Origin: Actinacidiphila glaucinigra | GTDB lineage: Bacteria; Actinomycetota; Actinomycetes; Streptomycetales; Streptomycetaceae | NCBI RefSeq assembly: GCF_900188405.1 | Contig: NZ_FZOF01000006.1 | Span: forward strand, 186,001 to 250,000 | Length of the DNA: 64,000 bases | Direction: 5' to 3' | Part shown: one piece after another, positions 1 through 9,553 of the stretch | Position numbering within the stretch: the stretch's first letter is position 1 | Layout of the letters: every line of letters starts with the position of its first letter | Made by a program: the position numbers and the translations under genes | Notes under the pieces: model-generated | Told to the model about the DNA's origin: nothing | The model's input: the letters and a program-made list of their open reading frames with translations, nothing else | The model's database searches: none

Positions 1-560
1 TACGGGATCGGGGTGGTGAGCTCGATCGTGAAGGTCTTGTCGTCGACGACCTTCAGGCCGGACATGGCGTCGGCCTTCGGCTTCGCACCCTCCTTGGCGG
101 GGTGGACGTCCTCGAAGCCCTTGATGTCGGCGAACCACGACGCGTTGGTCTGGGCGTTGTTGATGTTGGCGGCCCAGTTCCACGCCTTGACGTAGGACTC
201 CGCGGTCACCGGGGTGCCGTCGTGGAAGGTCCAGCCGTCCTTCAGGGTGACCGTGAAGGTCTTGTTGTCCTTGGTGTCCACCGACTGGGCGTTCACCATG
301 ACGATCTTGCCCTGGGGGTCGTAGTCCACGAGCTGCGCGAACAGCGAGCGGACGACGATGCTGCCGTTGGACTCCATGGTGTTGGCAGGCTGCAGGGGGT
401 TCTGCGGCTCGCCGACCTCGACGGAGAACTTGCCGTTGGGGTTGACGCCGCCAGCGTCGTTCTTGCTGCCCTTGTCGCCGCCGCCGCCACCGCAAGCGGT
501 AGCAGCCATAGCGACGATGATCGCACCTGCGACCCAAGTGGCGCTCTTGGCACCGCGCAT
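1..560 (-). CDS. Peptide ABC transporter substrate-binding lipoprotein (family 5), 3' end cut by window
   Basis: Partial gene of 186 codons running off the left edge. The N-terminus is a lipoprotein signal: positively charged start, hydrophobic stretch and a lipobox ending at Cys23, followed by a glycine run. The mature part matches the start of DppA/OppA-type SBP_bac_5 proteins (phrases such as LQPANTMESNGSIV and WTFHDGTPVTAESYVKAW). It should bind oligopeptides outside the membrane and hand them to a permease encoded further left. The ATG at 560 has an AGGAGG ribosome site 7 nt upstream. It is the first gene of its transcript, after a 0.7-kb leader region. It resembles BldKB-like proteins of Streptomyces, but with the C-terminus and neighbours missing I do not assign a symbol. 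Confidence 0.9.
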   Translation of the reverse strand, partial: MRGAKSATWVAGAIIVAMAATACGGGGGDKGSKNDAGGVNPNGKFSVEVGEPQNPLQPANTMESNGSIVVRSLFAQLVDYDPQGKIVMVNAQSVDTKDNKTFTVTLKDGWTFHDGTPVTAESYVKAWNWAANINNAQTNASWFADIKGFEDVHPAKEGAKPKADAMSGLKVVDDKTFTIELTTPIP

Positions 561-1267
561 GGGTTTGCCTCCTCAGGAGTCACTGTTCTTACGTGAAAGG
601 GCCGGCCTCACTGACACCCCTGACAGTGATTCCGGTCACCTGTGCTCGTGAGTCGGCGCTCCCCATAAGCGCTTGGACCCATTGACCCGAGCTCAACGGC
701 TCCAACTATCGGTCACGTTGGGCCTACGAACCACACACTTACGATCTCGTTTTGGTCACAACCGGTCCAAAACAATCCCGCAATTCGGACATTTGGATTG
801 TAGACAGACACCGACGAAACGGACTTGTAACACAAGTACCGGTGAACGCCGTCCGGTATCCGGACGTCGCCGGACTGAAATCCGGTTGCCCTCAAAGCGC
901 GTAGATTCCACGCGAATGTACGTGGCTGACGGGCCGACAGGGAACGAGCTGTCGCGCCCACGCCACTGGCGCAACCGCGACACATCGGCACCCCTGGAGC
1001 CGCACCGCGCACGGCGGGCGCCGCGGCGGTGAGTTCGGTCACATCGGACCCCGGAAAGGGCCCCGATTGTGACCGGCCTCACGCGGAACGGCGCTCCGGC
1101 CGCTCCGGGATCACCACAGATGTGCCGCCATGTCGTACATACGCCACCGCCGACCGCAAGCGGCCGCGAAGCGGCCCGGCCGCCCCCGTGGGACCGGGGA
1201 CGGCCGGGCCGGTGTCTGCACCGCCGGGGGCCCGGTCCGCGCCGGCGGGGCGCGGACCGGGACGGCC
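561..1267 (-). promoter_or_regulatory. 0.7-kb intergenic region upstream of the peptide-binding lipoprotein
   Basis: No credible gene. It holds the typA terminator (1172-1211) and the leader and promoter of the lipoprotein gene. An imperfect 20-bp palindrome at 609-628 (CACTG...CAGTG ends) lies about 50 nt before the start codon and could be an operator. The stretch from about 690 to 910 is clearly less GC-rich than its surroundings, as expected for a regulated promoter region. Confidence 0.5.
1172..1211 (-). terminator. Terminator of typA
   Basis: Perfect 11-bp inverted repeat, CGGCCCGGCCG at 1172-1182 and CGGCCGGGCCG at 1201-1211. The loop contains a further CCCC/GGGG pairing. It lies 56 nt past the typA stop. 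Confidence 0.75.
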
Positions 1268-3163
<1,896 letters not shown>

Positions 3164-3420
3164 ACTGGGGCGCTTCTCCCGGGTAGGTAGGTGGGGCGGC
3201 GTGCCCTCGTCGGCACACCTAGCCCGCCGGGCGAGTCAAGCCACGGCCTCACCCCATGGTACGGGGCCCCGGCGGCAAGGACCGCCCGGGCATGATCGTC
3301 CGACCTCCGGCCACGGCCTGTGGGGCCCGCACCCGGGCGGGGGCGAGGGAGAGCGGTACGTCCCCCGCGGGGAGCGCGGGTCCCGGCCATGACGGAGGTC
3401 ACAGGCGTGTGCGCGCGGCG

Positions 3421-3467
3421 CACAGGGCCGGGGCCGCGACGAACGGCGTCACGGCCCCGGCCCTGTG
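3421..3467 (-). terminator. Terminator of the 3512-5275 lipoprotein gene
   Basis: Perfect 16-bp inverted repeat, CACAGGGCCGGGGCCG at 3421-3436 and its complement at 3452-3467, with a 15-nt loop. It starts 45 nt past the stop codon. The rest of the 3164-3511 gap holds only the typA leader. Confidence 0.8.
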
Positions 3468-3488
3468 CGGCGCCCGACGGCGCTCCCC

Positions 3489-3518
3489 CTGTTACTTCCT
3501 GTTATTCCCTGTTACTTC
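3489..3518. repeat. Three tandem 10-bp repeats at a gene end
   Basis: CTGTTACTTC, CTGTTATTCC, CTGTTACTTC in direct tandem. The third copy contains the TAA stop of the leftward lipoprotein gene (3512-3514). The run is T-rich in a very GC-rich setting. Confidence 0.7.
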
Positions 3519-5275
3519 CTGAAGCCGATGTCCTGGAAGCGCGGCGTCGCGAAGCCGAAGGCGCCCGCGTTGAGGACGTCCTTGCGCAGGGCGACCAGCT
3601 CGGGGCGCTGGTAGAGGGGGATGGAGCCGGCGGCCGACCAGATGCGGGCGTCGGCGCGGGCGGCGTAGTCGCGGGCCTTGGCCGGGTCGAGCTCGCCGGC
3701 GGCCTGGTCGAAGAGCTGGTCGATGAGGTCGGTGCCGACCCGGGGGTAGTTCTGCTCGACGACCAGGGAGCCGTCCGGCGCGGGCTCGGGCTTGGCGAAG
3801 ATCGGTCGGGTGTCGGTCGCCGGGAAGGGGGTGCCGGGCCAGCCGTAGAGGGCGAGGTCGAAGTCGCCGGCCGCGACGTGGTCGCGGAAGAAGCTGTCGT
3901 CGGCGACCCGCTGCAGCTCGGTGCGGACGCCGATGCCCGAGAGCATGGTGGCGATGCGGTCGCCGACCGTGTTCAGGGTCGCCGAGGACTTGGGCAGGAC
4001 GAAGCGCAGCGTCAGCGCCTTGCCGTCCTTGCGCAGCACCGTCTTGGCCGGTTCGACGACGCTGACCTCGACCTTGTGCGCGGGCGCCGCCTGGTTGCGC
4101 TCCGCGGCCCCGGCGCCGCTGCGGGCCGCTCCCCCGGACCCGGGGTCCAGGGCGGTGCGCTGCCAGCCCGCTGCGGCGAGCATGGCGCGGGCGGCCTTGG
4201 TGTCGGCGGTGCCCAGAGCGGAGCTGTGGTCGGCGTACCCGGACTGGGTGAGCAGCAGCAGATGGTTGCCGAGCGGTTCGTCGGGCAGGCCGAGCGGTCC
4301 CAGCACCGCCTTGGCGATGGCCCGCCGGTCCACCGCGCGGGCCACGGCGTGCCGCACGTCCTCGTCGGCGAGCGGCCCGGTGGAACCGTTGAGCGCGAGC
4401 TGTGTGTAGGAGGCGGCACGCGTCCGGTAGACGGCCACGTTCTTGCCGGTCACGTCACGGTCGACCTCCGCCACGTCCAGCGCGCCGGAGGCGAGATCGG
4501 CGGCCCGCTGGTGTGCGGGCGTGGCGGTGAGGACCAGCTCCGACAGCTTGGCGCGGTCGCCCCACCACTTGGTGTTGCGGACCAGCGTGACGGACTTGCC
4601 GCTCGCGCTGCGGACGGAGAAGGGCCCGCCGGTCACCTTCAGCGCGCGGCGCGCCCCCTCGTTGAAGGCCTTGGCGGTGCCGGTGACGGCCTTGGGGTAG
4701 AGCGGGGTGAACAGCGACTGCCAGTCCGCGTACCGCTTCCCGAAGGTGACCTTCACCTCGTGCGCGTCCTTGCCGGCGGTGACCGAGGAGATCCGGTCGT
4801 ACCCGGCGTTGCGCGCGGTCCAGTACGCGTCGTCGGCGCCGCGCAGCGCCTTCCACTGGGCGGTGAAGTCGGCGGCGCCGATCGGGCGGCCGTCGCTCCA
4901 GACCGCCTTGGGGTTCAGCCGGTACGACACGACCTGCTGCGGCTCGGTGCGCACCACCTTCGCCGACCGCAGCAGATCGGTGTCCATCTGCGGGCGGCCC
5001 TGGCCGTCCAGCCGGAAGGCGGCCGGCAGTGCGGCCCCGGCGACCAGGGAGGTGGTCTCGTTCGCCCCGGCCTGGAACGCGTTCAGGGTGCCGGGGGCCG
5101 CGTCCACGGCCCAGCGCAGGGTGCCTCCGTCGCGTACCCCGTTCCGGGGCGCCGAGGCGAGGTCGGTCCCGGCGAGGGGGTCGTCCTTGCCGGCCGTGCA
5201 CCCGGCGGAGGCGGCGACCACGGCGGCGAGTGCCACGGCGGTCGCGGAGCGGATCAAGGTGGCGCTGCGGGCCAT
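3512..5275 (-). CDS. Extracellular solute-binding lipoprotein, family 5
   Basis: 587-residue SBP_bac_5 protein, probably the ligand-binding part of a peptide or nickel-type ABC importer. The signal sequence has its lipobox Cys at residue 26. Typical family phrases follow (GTLRWAVDAAPGTLNAFQAG, VVSYRLNPKAVWSDGRPIGAADF). I chose the ATG at 5275 because GGAGG lies 9 nt upstream; an in-frame ATG at 5302 has no such site. No permease or ATPase gene is adjacent, so it is an orphan binding protein that may serve a transporter elsewhere, or act in sensing. The ligand cannot be read from sequence. Confidence 0.9.
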   Translation of the reverse strand: MARSATLIRSATAVALAAVVAASAGCTAGKDDPLAGTDLASAPRNGVRDGGTLRWAVDAAPGTLNAFQAGANETTSLVAGAALPAAFRLDGQGRPQMDTDLLRSAKVVRTEPQQVVSYRLNPKAVWSDGRPIGAADFTAQWKALRGADDAYWTARNAGYDRISSVTAGKDAHEVKVTFGKRYADWQSLFTPLYPKAVTGTAKAFNEGARRALKVTGGPFSVRSASGKSVTLVRNTKWWGDRAKLSELVLTATPAHQRAADLASGALDVAEVDRDVTGKNVAVYRTRAASYTQLALNGSTGPLADEDVRHAVARAVDRRAIAKAVLGPLGLPDEPLGNHLLLLTQSGYADHSSALGTADTKAARAMLAAAGWQRTALDPGSGGAARSGAGAAERNQAAPAHKVEVSVVEPAKTVLRKDGKALTLRFVLPKSSATLNTVGDRIATMLSGIGVRTELQRVADDSFFRDHVAAGDFDLALYGWPGTPFPATDTRPIFAKPEPAPDGSLVVEQNYPRVGTDLIDQLFDQAAGELDPAKARDYAARADARIWSAAGSIPLYQRPELVALRKDVLNAGAFGFATPRFQDIGFRK

Positions 5276-5627
5276 GCGTGCGTACCTCCGCGAGGGGGCC
5301 ATGATCACAGGGCGGTCTATTTGCCGCTTATCGCACCTACTGAAAGCCATTTCGCGACCGGGACGCCCTCGACACGTCGCGTGCCCCCGTCCTCCCACCC
5401 GCCCGGCGCAACGCCTCGGCGGGCTCCTGCCCCCGCGCACCGGAGACCGCCCCGCACGGGTGCGCGGCCTTCGGGGGAATCGCGCGCCACGGCGCGTTCG
5501 CACCGGGCGCGCTCCACCCGTAGGTGGGAGAATCCCTGCAGATCTCTTCCCAAGCGCGACTGTGACGCGCGACACTCGCTTGGCGCCAGCGTCGTGCACC
5601 CGCAACGTGGCGGAGGTGAGGACAGCC
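5276..5627. promoter_or_regulatory. Divergent intergenic region
   Basis: 350 bp between the leftward lipoprotein gene and the rightward small protein and sdh genes. It must hold both promoters. I see no gene, tRNA or obvious operator. Confidence 0.4.
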
Positions 5628-5921
5628 ATGTCCCTGCAGGACGAACTTGCTTCGGTACAGCGCCGGCTGGATGAACTGGGCCGGGCCGTGTCCAAGCTGG
5701 AACAGCACGTCGGCGACAGCCTGGACATGAGGCGTGTGCGTGCCGACACCAAGCACCTCAGCGACGATCTCGCGCTGCTGCGCGACAGCGTCGGCACCAC
5801 CCCGGCCGGGCAGAAGCCGCGGCAGGAGATGGTGACGATCCCCGATACGCCGTACGACCCCAGTCTCTGGTCCGGCGCGGAAGACGAAGGGCTGGGGGCG
5901 CCGGACCGCCGAGCGCCCTAG
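5628..5921 (+). CDS. Small hypothetical protein with coiled coil
   Basis: 97 residues. The first half, MSLQDELASVQRRLDELGRA and onward to about residue 60, is a charged heptad-like helix that probably forms a coiled coil. The C-terminal third is proline-rich and acidic, without a recognised domain. CGGAGG lies upstream of the ATG at 5628. It ends 10 nt before the TTG start of the membrane anchor gene, so it may share its transcript, but nothing in the protein links it to succinate oxidation. Function unknown. Confidence 0.75.
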   Translation: MSLQDELASVQRRLDELGRAVSKLEQHVGDSLDMRRVRADTKHLSDDLALLRDSVGTTPAGQKPRQEMVTIPDTPYDPSLWSGAEDEGLGAPDRRAP

Positions 5922-5931
5922 GGAGTAGTCC

Positions 5932-6777
5932 TTGGCCACCGACACACAACCCCCCGCTCCACCGACTCCACCCGCTCCACCCGCGCGCCACGGCGTCCTT
6001 TCCGCCGGGCGCGCGGCCATTGCGGCACGACATCTGCGCACCGACCGCTGGTGGCTGCAGCCCCTGCTGACCGCGCTCGGCCTGAGCGCCTTCGTCGTCT
6101 ACTCGACCTGGCGGGCCTTCGCGAACGCGTACTACTACGCCGAGCCGTACGTCTCGCCGTTCTACTCGCCCTGTCTGGGCTCGAACTGCGTGGACATGCC
6201 GCTCGGCGCCCGCTGGCCGCTCTTCGGCGAGTGGTGGGGGCTGTCCCCCGCCCTGCTGGTGCTGATCTTCCCGCTGGGCTTCCGGCTGACCTGCTACTAC
6301 TACCGCAAGGCGTACTACCGAGGCTTCTGGGCCTCGCCGCCCGCCTGCGCGGTGGCCGAGCCGCACGAGAAGTACACCGGTGAGACGCGGTTCCCGCTGA
6401 TCCTGCAGAACATCCACCGGTACTTCTTCTACTTCGCCATCCCGGTCGCCCTCATCCTGACCTACGACGTCGTGCTCGCCTTCCGGGACGAGCAGGGGGC
6501 GTGGGGCCACATGGGCCTGGGCACCCTGGTGCTGCTGGTGAACATCGCCCTGATCTGGGCGTACACCGCCTCGTGCCACTCCTGCCGGCACATCGTCGGC
6601 GGCCGTCTGCGGCACTTCTCCAAGCACCCGGTGCGGTACCGCATGTGGACCTGGGTGGGGAAGCTCAACTCCCGCCACATGCTTCTGGCCTGGCTGTCGC
6701 TGGTGAGCGTGGCGCTCGCCGATCTCTATGTCTACCTGGTCGCCAGTGGGGCGTTCGACGATCCGAGGTTCTTCTGA
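5932..6777 (+). CDS. sdhC: Succinate dehydrogenase/fumarate reductase membrane subunit (cytochrome b-like)
   Basis: 281 residues. After a proline-rich cytoplasmic start of about 20 residues come about five hydrophobic helices with conserved histidines (ILQNIHRYFF, SCHSCRHIVGG, LNSRHMLLAW) suited to binding heme and quinone. This is the long single-subunit anchor seen with actinobacterial Sdh/Frd complexes rather than the short SdhC/SdhD pair. The start is TTG at 5932; no ATG or GTG fits better. Its TGA overlaps the ATG of sdhA by one base (TGATG), so the two are translationally coupled. Confidence 0.85.
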   Translation: MATDTQPPAPPTPPAPPARHGVLSAGRAAIAARHLRTDRWWLQPLLTALGLSAFVVYSTWRAFANAYYYAEPYVSPFYSPCLGSNCVDMPLGARWPLFGEWWGLSPALLVLIFPLGFRLTCYYYRKAYYRGFWASPPACAVAEPHEKYTGETRFPLILQNIHRYFFYFAIPVALILTYDVVLAFRDEQGAWGHMGLGTLVLLVNIALIWAYTASCHSCRHIVGGRLRHFSKHPVRYRMWTWVGKLNSRHMLLAWLSLVSVALADLYVYLVASGAFDDPRFF

Positions 6778-8732
6778 TGGCACAAGTCGAACGGCACGCG
6801 TACGACGTCGTCGTGGTCGGCGCGGGCGGGGCGGGGCTGCGCGCCGCCATCGAGGCGCGCGAGCAGGGCATGCGTACCGCCGTGATCTGCAAGTCGCTCT
6901 TCGGCAAGGCGCACACCGTGATGGCCGAGGGCGGCATCGCCGCGAGCATGGCCAACGTCAATCCGCACGACAACTGGCAGGTCCACTTCCGCGACACCAT
7001 GCGCGGCGGGAAGTTCCTCAACCAGTGGCGGATGGCGGAGCTGCACGCCCGGGAGGCGCCGGACCGGGTGTGGGAGCTGGAGACCTGGGGCGCGCTCTTC
7101 GACCGCACGAAGGACGGGCGGATCTCCCAGCGCAACTTCGGCGGCCACGAGTACCCGCGCCTGGCGCACGTCGGCGACCGTACGGGCCTGGAGCTGATCC
7201 GCACCCTCCAGCAGAAGATCGTCTCGCTGCAGCAGGAGGACCACCGCGAGCACGGGGACTACGAGGCCCGGCTGAAGGTCTTCCAGGAGTGCACGGTCAC
7301 CCGGGTGCTCAAGGAGGACGAGGGAGGCGGGACGGAGGAGTCCGCCGGCCGGGGGCGCGGAGGGAAGGTCTCCGGCGTCTTCGGCTACGTCCGCGAGTCG
7401 GGCCGGTTCTTCGTCATCGAGGCACCCGCCGTGGTGCTGGCGACCGGCGGCATCGGCAAGTCCTTCAAGGTGACCTCGAACTCCTGGGAGTACACCGGCG
7501 ACGGGCACGCGCTGGCGCTGCTGGCCGGGGCACCGCTGATCAACATGGAGTTCGTGCAGTTCCACCCGACGGGGATGGTCTGGCCGCCGTCGGTGAAGGG
7601 CATCCTCGTCACCGAGTCGGTCCGCGGCGACGGCGGGGTGCTGCGCAACTCCGAGGGCAAGCGGTTCATGTTCGACTACGTCCCGGACGTCTTCAAGGAG
7701 AAGTACGCGCAGAGCGAGGACGAGGGCGACCGCTGGTACGAGGACCCGGACAACAACCGCCGGCCGCCCGAGCTGCTCCCCCGGGACGAGGTGGCCCGCG
7801 CGATCAACTCCGAGGTCAAGGCCGGCCGCGGCTCCCCGCACGGCGGGGTGTTCCTGGACGTCTCGACCCGGCTGTCCGCCGAGGTCATCCGGCGCAAACT
7901 GCCGTCGATGCACCACCAGTTCAAGGAGCTGGCGGACGTCGACATCACCGCCGAGGCCATGGAGGTCGGCCCCACCTGCCACTACGTGATGGGCGGTGTG
8001 GACGTCGACCCGGACACGGCGGCGGCGACCGGGGTACCGGGGCTGTTCGCCGCGGGCGAGGTGGCCGGCGGCATGCACGGCTCCAACCGGCTGGGCGGCA
8101 ACTCACTGTCCGACCTGCTGGTCTTCGGGCGCCGGGCGGGCCTGCACGCGGCCGAGTACACGGCCGGGCTCGGCGGCGCACGTCCGGCCGTCGTGGAGTG
8201 GCAGGTCGACGCCGCCGCCGCCGAGGCGCTGCGGCCGTTCAGCGCCGAGGCCGAGACCGTACCGGACGGCGTCCCGGAGAACCCGTACACGCTCCACCAG
8301 GAGCTGCAGCAGACGATGAACGACCTGGTCGGCATCATCCGCCGGCAGGGCGAGATGGAGGAGGCGCTGACCCGGCTGGACGCCCTGCGGGTGCGGGCCC
8401 GGCGGGCCGGCGTCGAGGGGCACCGGCAGTTCAACCCGGGCTGGCACCTCGCCATCGACCTGCGGAACATGCTGCTGGTGAGCGAGTGCGTGGCCCGGGC
8501 GGCGCTGGAGCGCACGGAGTCCCGGGGCGGTCACACCCGGGACGACCACCCGGCGATGGACCGCCGCTGGCGCAAGCTCAACCTGGTCTGCGAACTCTCC
8601 GATCCGGCCGACGCGTTCGGCGAGGTGTCGGTCGGGCGGCGTGAGATGGACCCGATCCGGCCCGACCTGCTCGCGCTCTTCGAGAAGGACGAGTTGCTCA
8701 AGTACCTGACGGACGAGGAGCTGGACCGGTGA
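6777..8732 (+). CDS. sdhA: Succinate dehydrogenase/fumarate reductase flavoprotein subunit
   Basis: 651-residue FAD subunit that interconverts succinate and fumarate. The Rossmann motif VVVGAGGAGLRAA lies near residue 11. The histidine region of covalent FAD binding (FGKAHTVMAEGGIAA), the substrate loop NMEFVQFHPTGM and the catalytic-arginine region GGMHGSNRLGGNSL are present. It has a charged insert near residue 185 (glycine/glutamate-rich). It sits between the membrane anchor and SdhB with overlapping stops and starts on both sides, so the three form one tightly coupled operon. Sequence alone does not tell dehydrogenase from fumarate reductase. Confidence 0.95.
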   Translation: MAQVERHAYDVVVVGAGGAGLRAAIEAREQGMRTAVICKSLFGKAHTVMAEGGIAASMANVNPHDNWQVHFRDTMRGGKFLNQWRMAELHAREAPDRVWELETWGALFDRTKDGRISQRNFGGHEYPRLAHVGDRTGLELIRTLQQKIVSLQQEDHREHGDYEARLKVFQECTVTRVLKEDEGGGTEESAGRGRGGKVSGVFGYVRESGRFFVIEAPAVVLATGGIGKSFKVTSNSWEYTGDGHALALLAGAPLINMEFVQFHPTGMVWPPSVKGILVTESVRGDGGVLRNSEGKRFMFDYVPDVFKEKYAQSEDEGDRWYEDPDNNRRPPELLPRDEVARAINSEVKAGRGSPHGGVFLDVSTRLSAEVIRRKLPSMHHQFKELADVDITAEAMEVGPTCHYVMGGVDVDPDTAAATGVPGLFAAGEVAGGMHGSNRLGGNSLSDLLVFGRRAGLHAAEYTAGLGGARPAVVEWQVDAAAAEALRPFSAEAETVPDGVPENPYTLHQELQQTMNDLVGIIRRQGEMEEALTRLDALRVRARRAGVEGHRQFNPGWHLAIDLRNMLLVSECVARAALERTESRGGHTRDDHPAMDRRWRKLNLVCELSDPADAFGEVSVGRREMDPIRPDLLALFEKDELLKYLTDEELDR

Positions 8733-9496
8733 GCACGTACACGGCGCACTTCAGGGTCTGGCGCGGCGACGCGGACGGCGGCGGGCTGCGGGACTACCGG
8801 GTCGAGGTCCACGACGGCGAGGTGGTCCTCGACATCATCCACCGGCTGCAGGCCACCCAGGCGGGCGACCTGGCGGTGCGCTGGAACTGCAAGGCCGGCA
8901 AGTGCGGCTCGTGCAGCGCGGAGGTCAACGGCAGGCCGCGGCTGATGTGCATGACCCGCATGTCGGTGTTCGGCCGGGACGAGACCATCACGGTCACGCC
9001 GATGCGGACCTTCCCCGTGGTGCGGGACCTGGTGACGGACGTGTCCTTCAACTACGACAAGGCGCGGGAGGTGCCGTCCTTCGTCCCGCCCGAGGGGGTG
9101 GCACCGGGCGAGTACCGGATGCTCCAGGAGGACGTGGAGCGCTCGCAGGAGTTCCGCAAGTGCATCGAGTGCTTCCTGTGCCAGGACACCTGCCACGTGG
9201 TCCGTGACCACGAGGAGAACAAGAAGGCCTTCGCGGGTCCGCGCTTCCTGATGCGGGTGGCGGAGCTGGACATGCACCCGCTGGACGCGGCGGAGGAGCA
9301 GGGCCTGGACCGCAAGCGGTCGGCGCAGGACGAGCACGGGCTCGGATACTGCAACATCACCAAGTGCTGCACCGAGGTCTGCCCCGAGCACATCAAGATC
9401 ACCGACAACGCGCTCATCCCGCTCAAGGAGCGCGCGGTGGACCGCAAGTACGACCCGCTGGTCTGGCTCGGCGACAAGATCCGGCGCAGGACCTGA
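8729..9496 (+). CDS. sdhB: Succinate dehydrogenase/fumarate reductase iron-sulfur subunit
   Basis: 255 residues. An N-terminal plant-type ferredoxin domain carries the 2Fe-2S cysteines (NCKAGKCGSC and a later cysteine in RLMCMTRM). A C-terminal bacterial ferredoxin domain has CIECFLCQDTCHVV and CNITKCCTEVCPEH for the 4Fe-4S and 3Fe-4S clusters. It passes electrons from the flavoprotein to the quinone at the anchor. The GTG start overlaps the sdhA stop (GTGA). A perfect 14-bp hairpin at 9520-9553 ends the operon. Confidence 0.95.
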   Translation: MSTYTAHFRVWRGDADGGGLRDYRVEVHDGEVVLDIIHRLQATQAGDLAVRWNCKAGKCGSCSAEVNGRPRLMCMTRMSVFGRDETITVTPMRTFPVVRDLVTDVSFNYDKAREVPSFVPPEGVAPGEYRMLQEDVERSQEFRKCIECFLCQDTCHVVRDHEENKKAFAGPRFLMRVAELDMHPLDAAEEQGLDRKRSAQDEHGLGYCNITKCCTEVCPEHIKITDNALIPLKERAVDRKYDPLVWLGDKIRRRT

Positions 9497-9519
9497 GCCC
9501 CCGGTTCTCCCCCGTGGTG

Positions 9520-9553
9520 GAGGCGCTGCTCAGAAGAGGCTGAGCAGCGCCTC
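9520..9553. terminator. Bidirectional terminator between sdhB and the first PP2C regulator
   Basis: Perfect 14-bp stem, GAGGCGCTGCTCAG (9520-9533) and CTGAGCAGCGCCTC (9540-9553), with a 6-nt loop. The stop codon of the leftward gene (9530-9532) lies inside the stem, so the last codons of that gene also encode the hairpin. Confidence 0.85.
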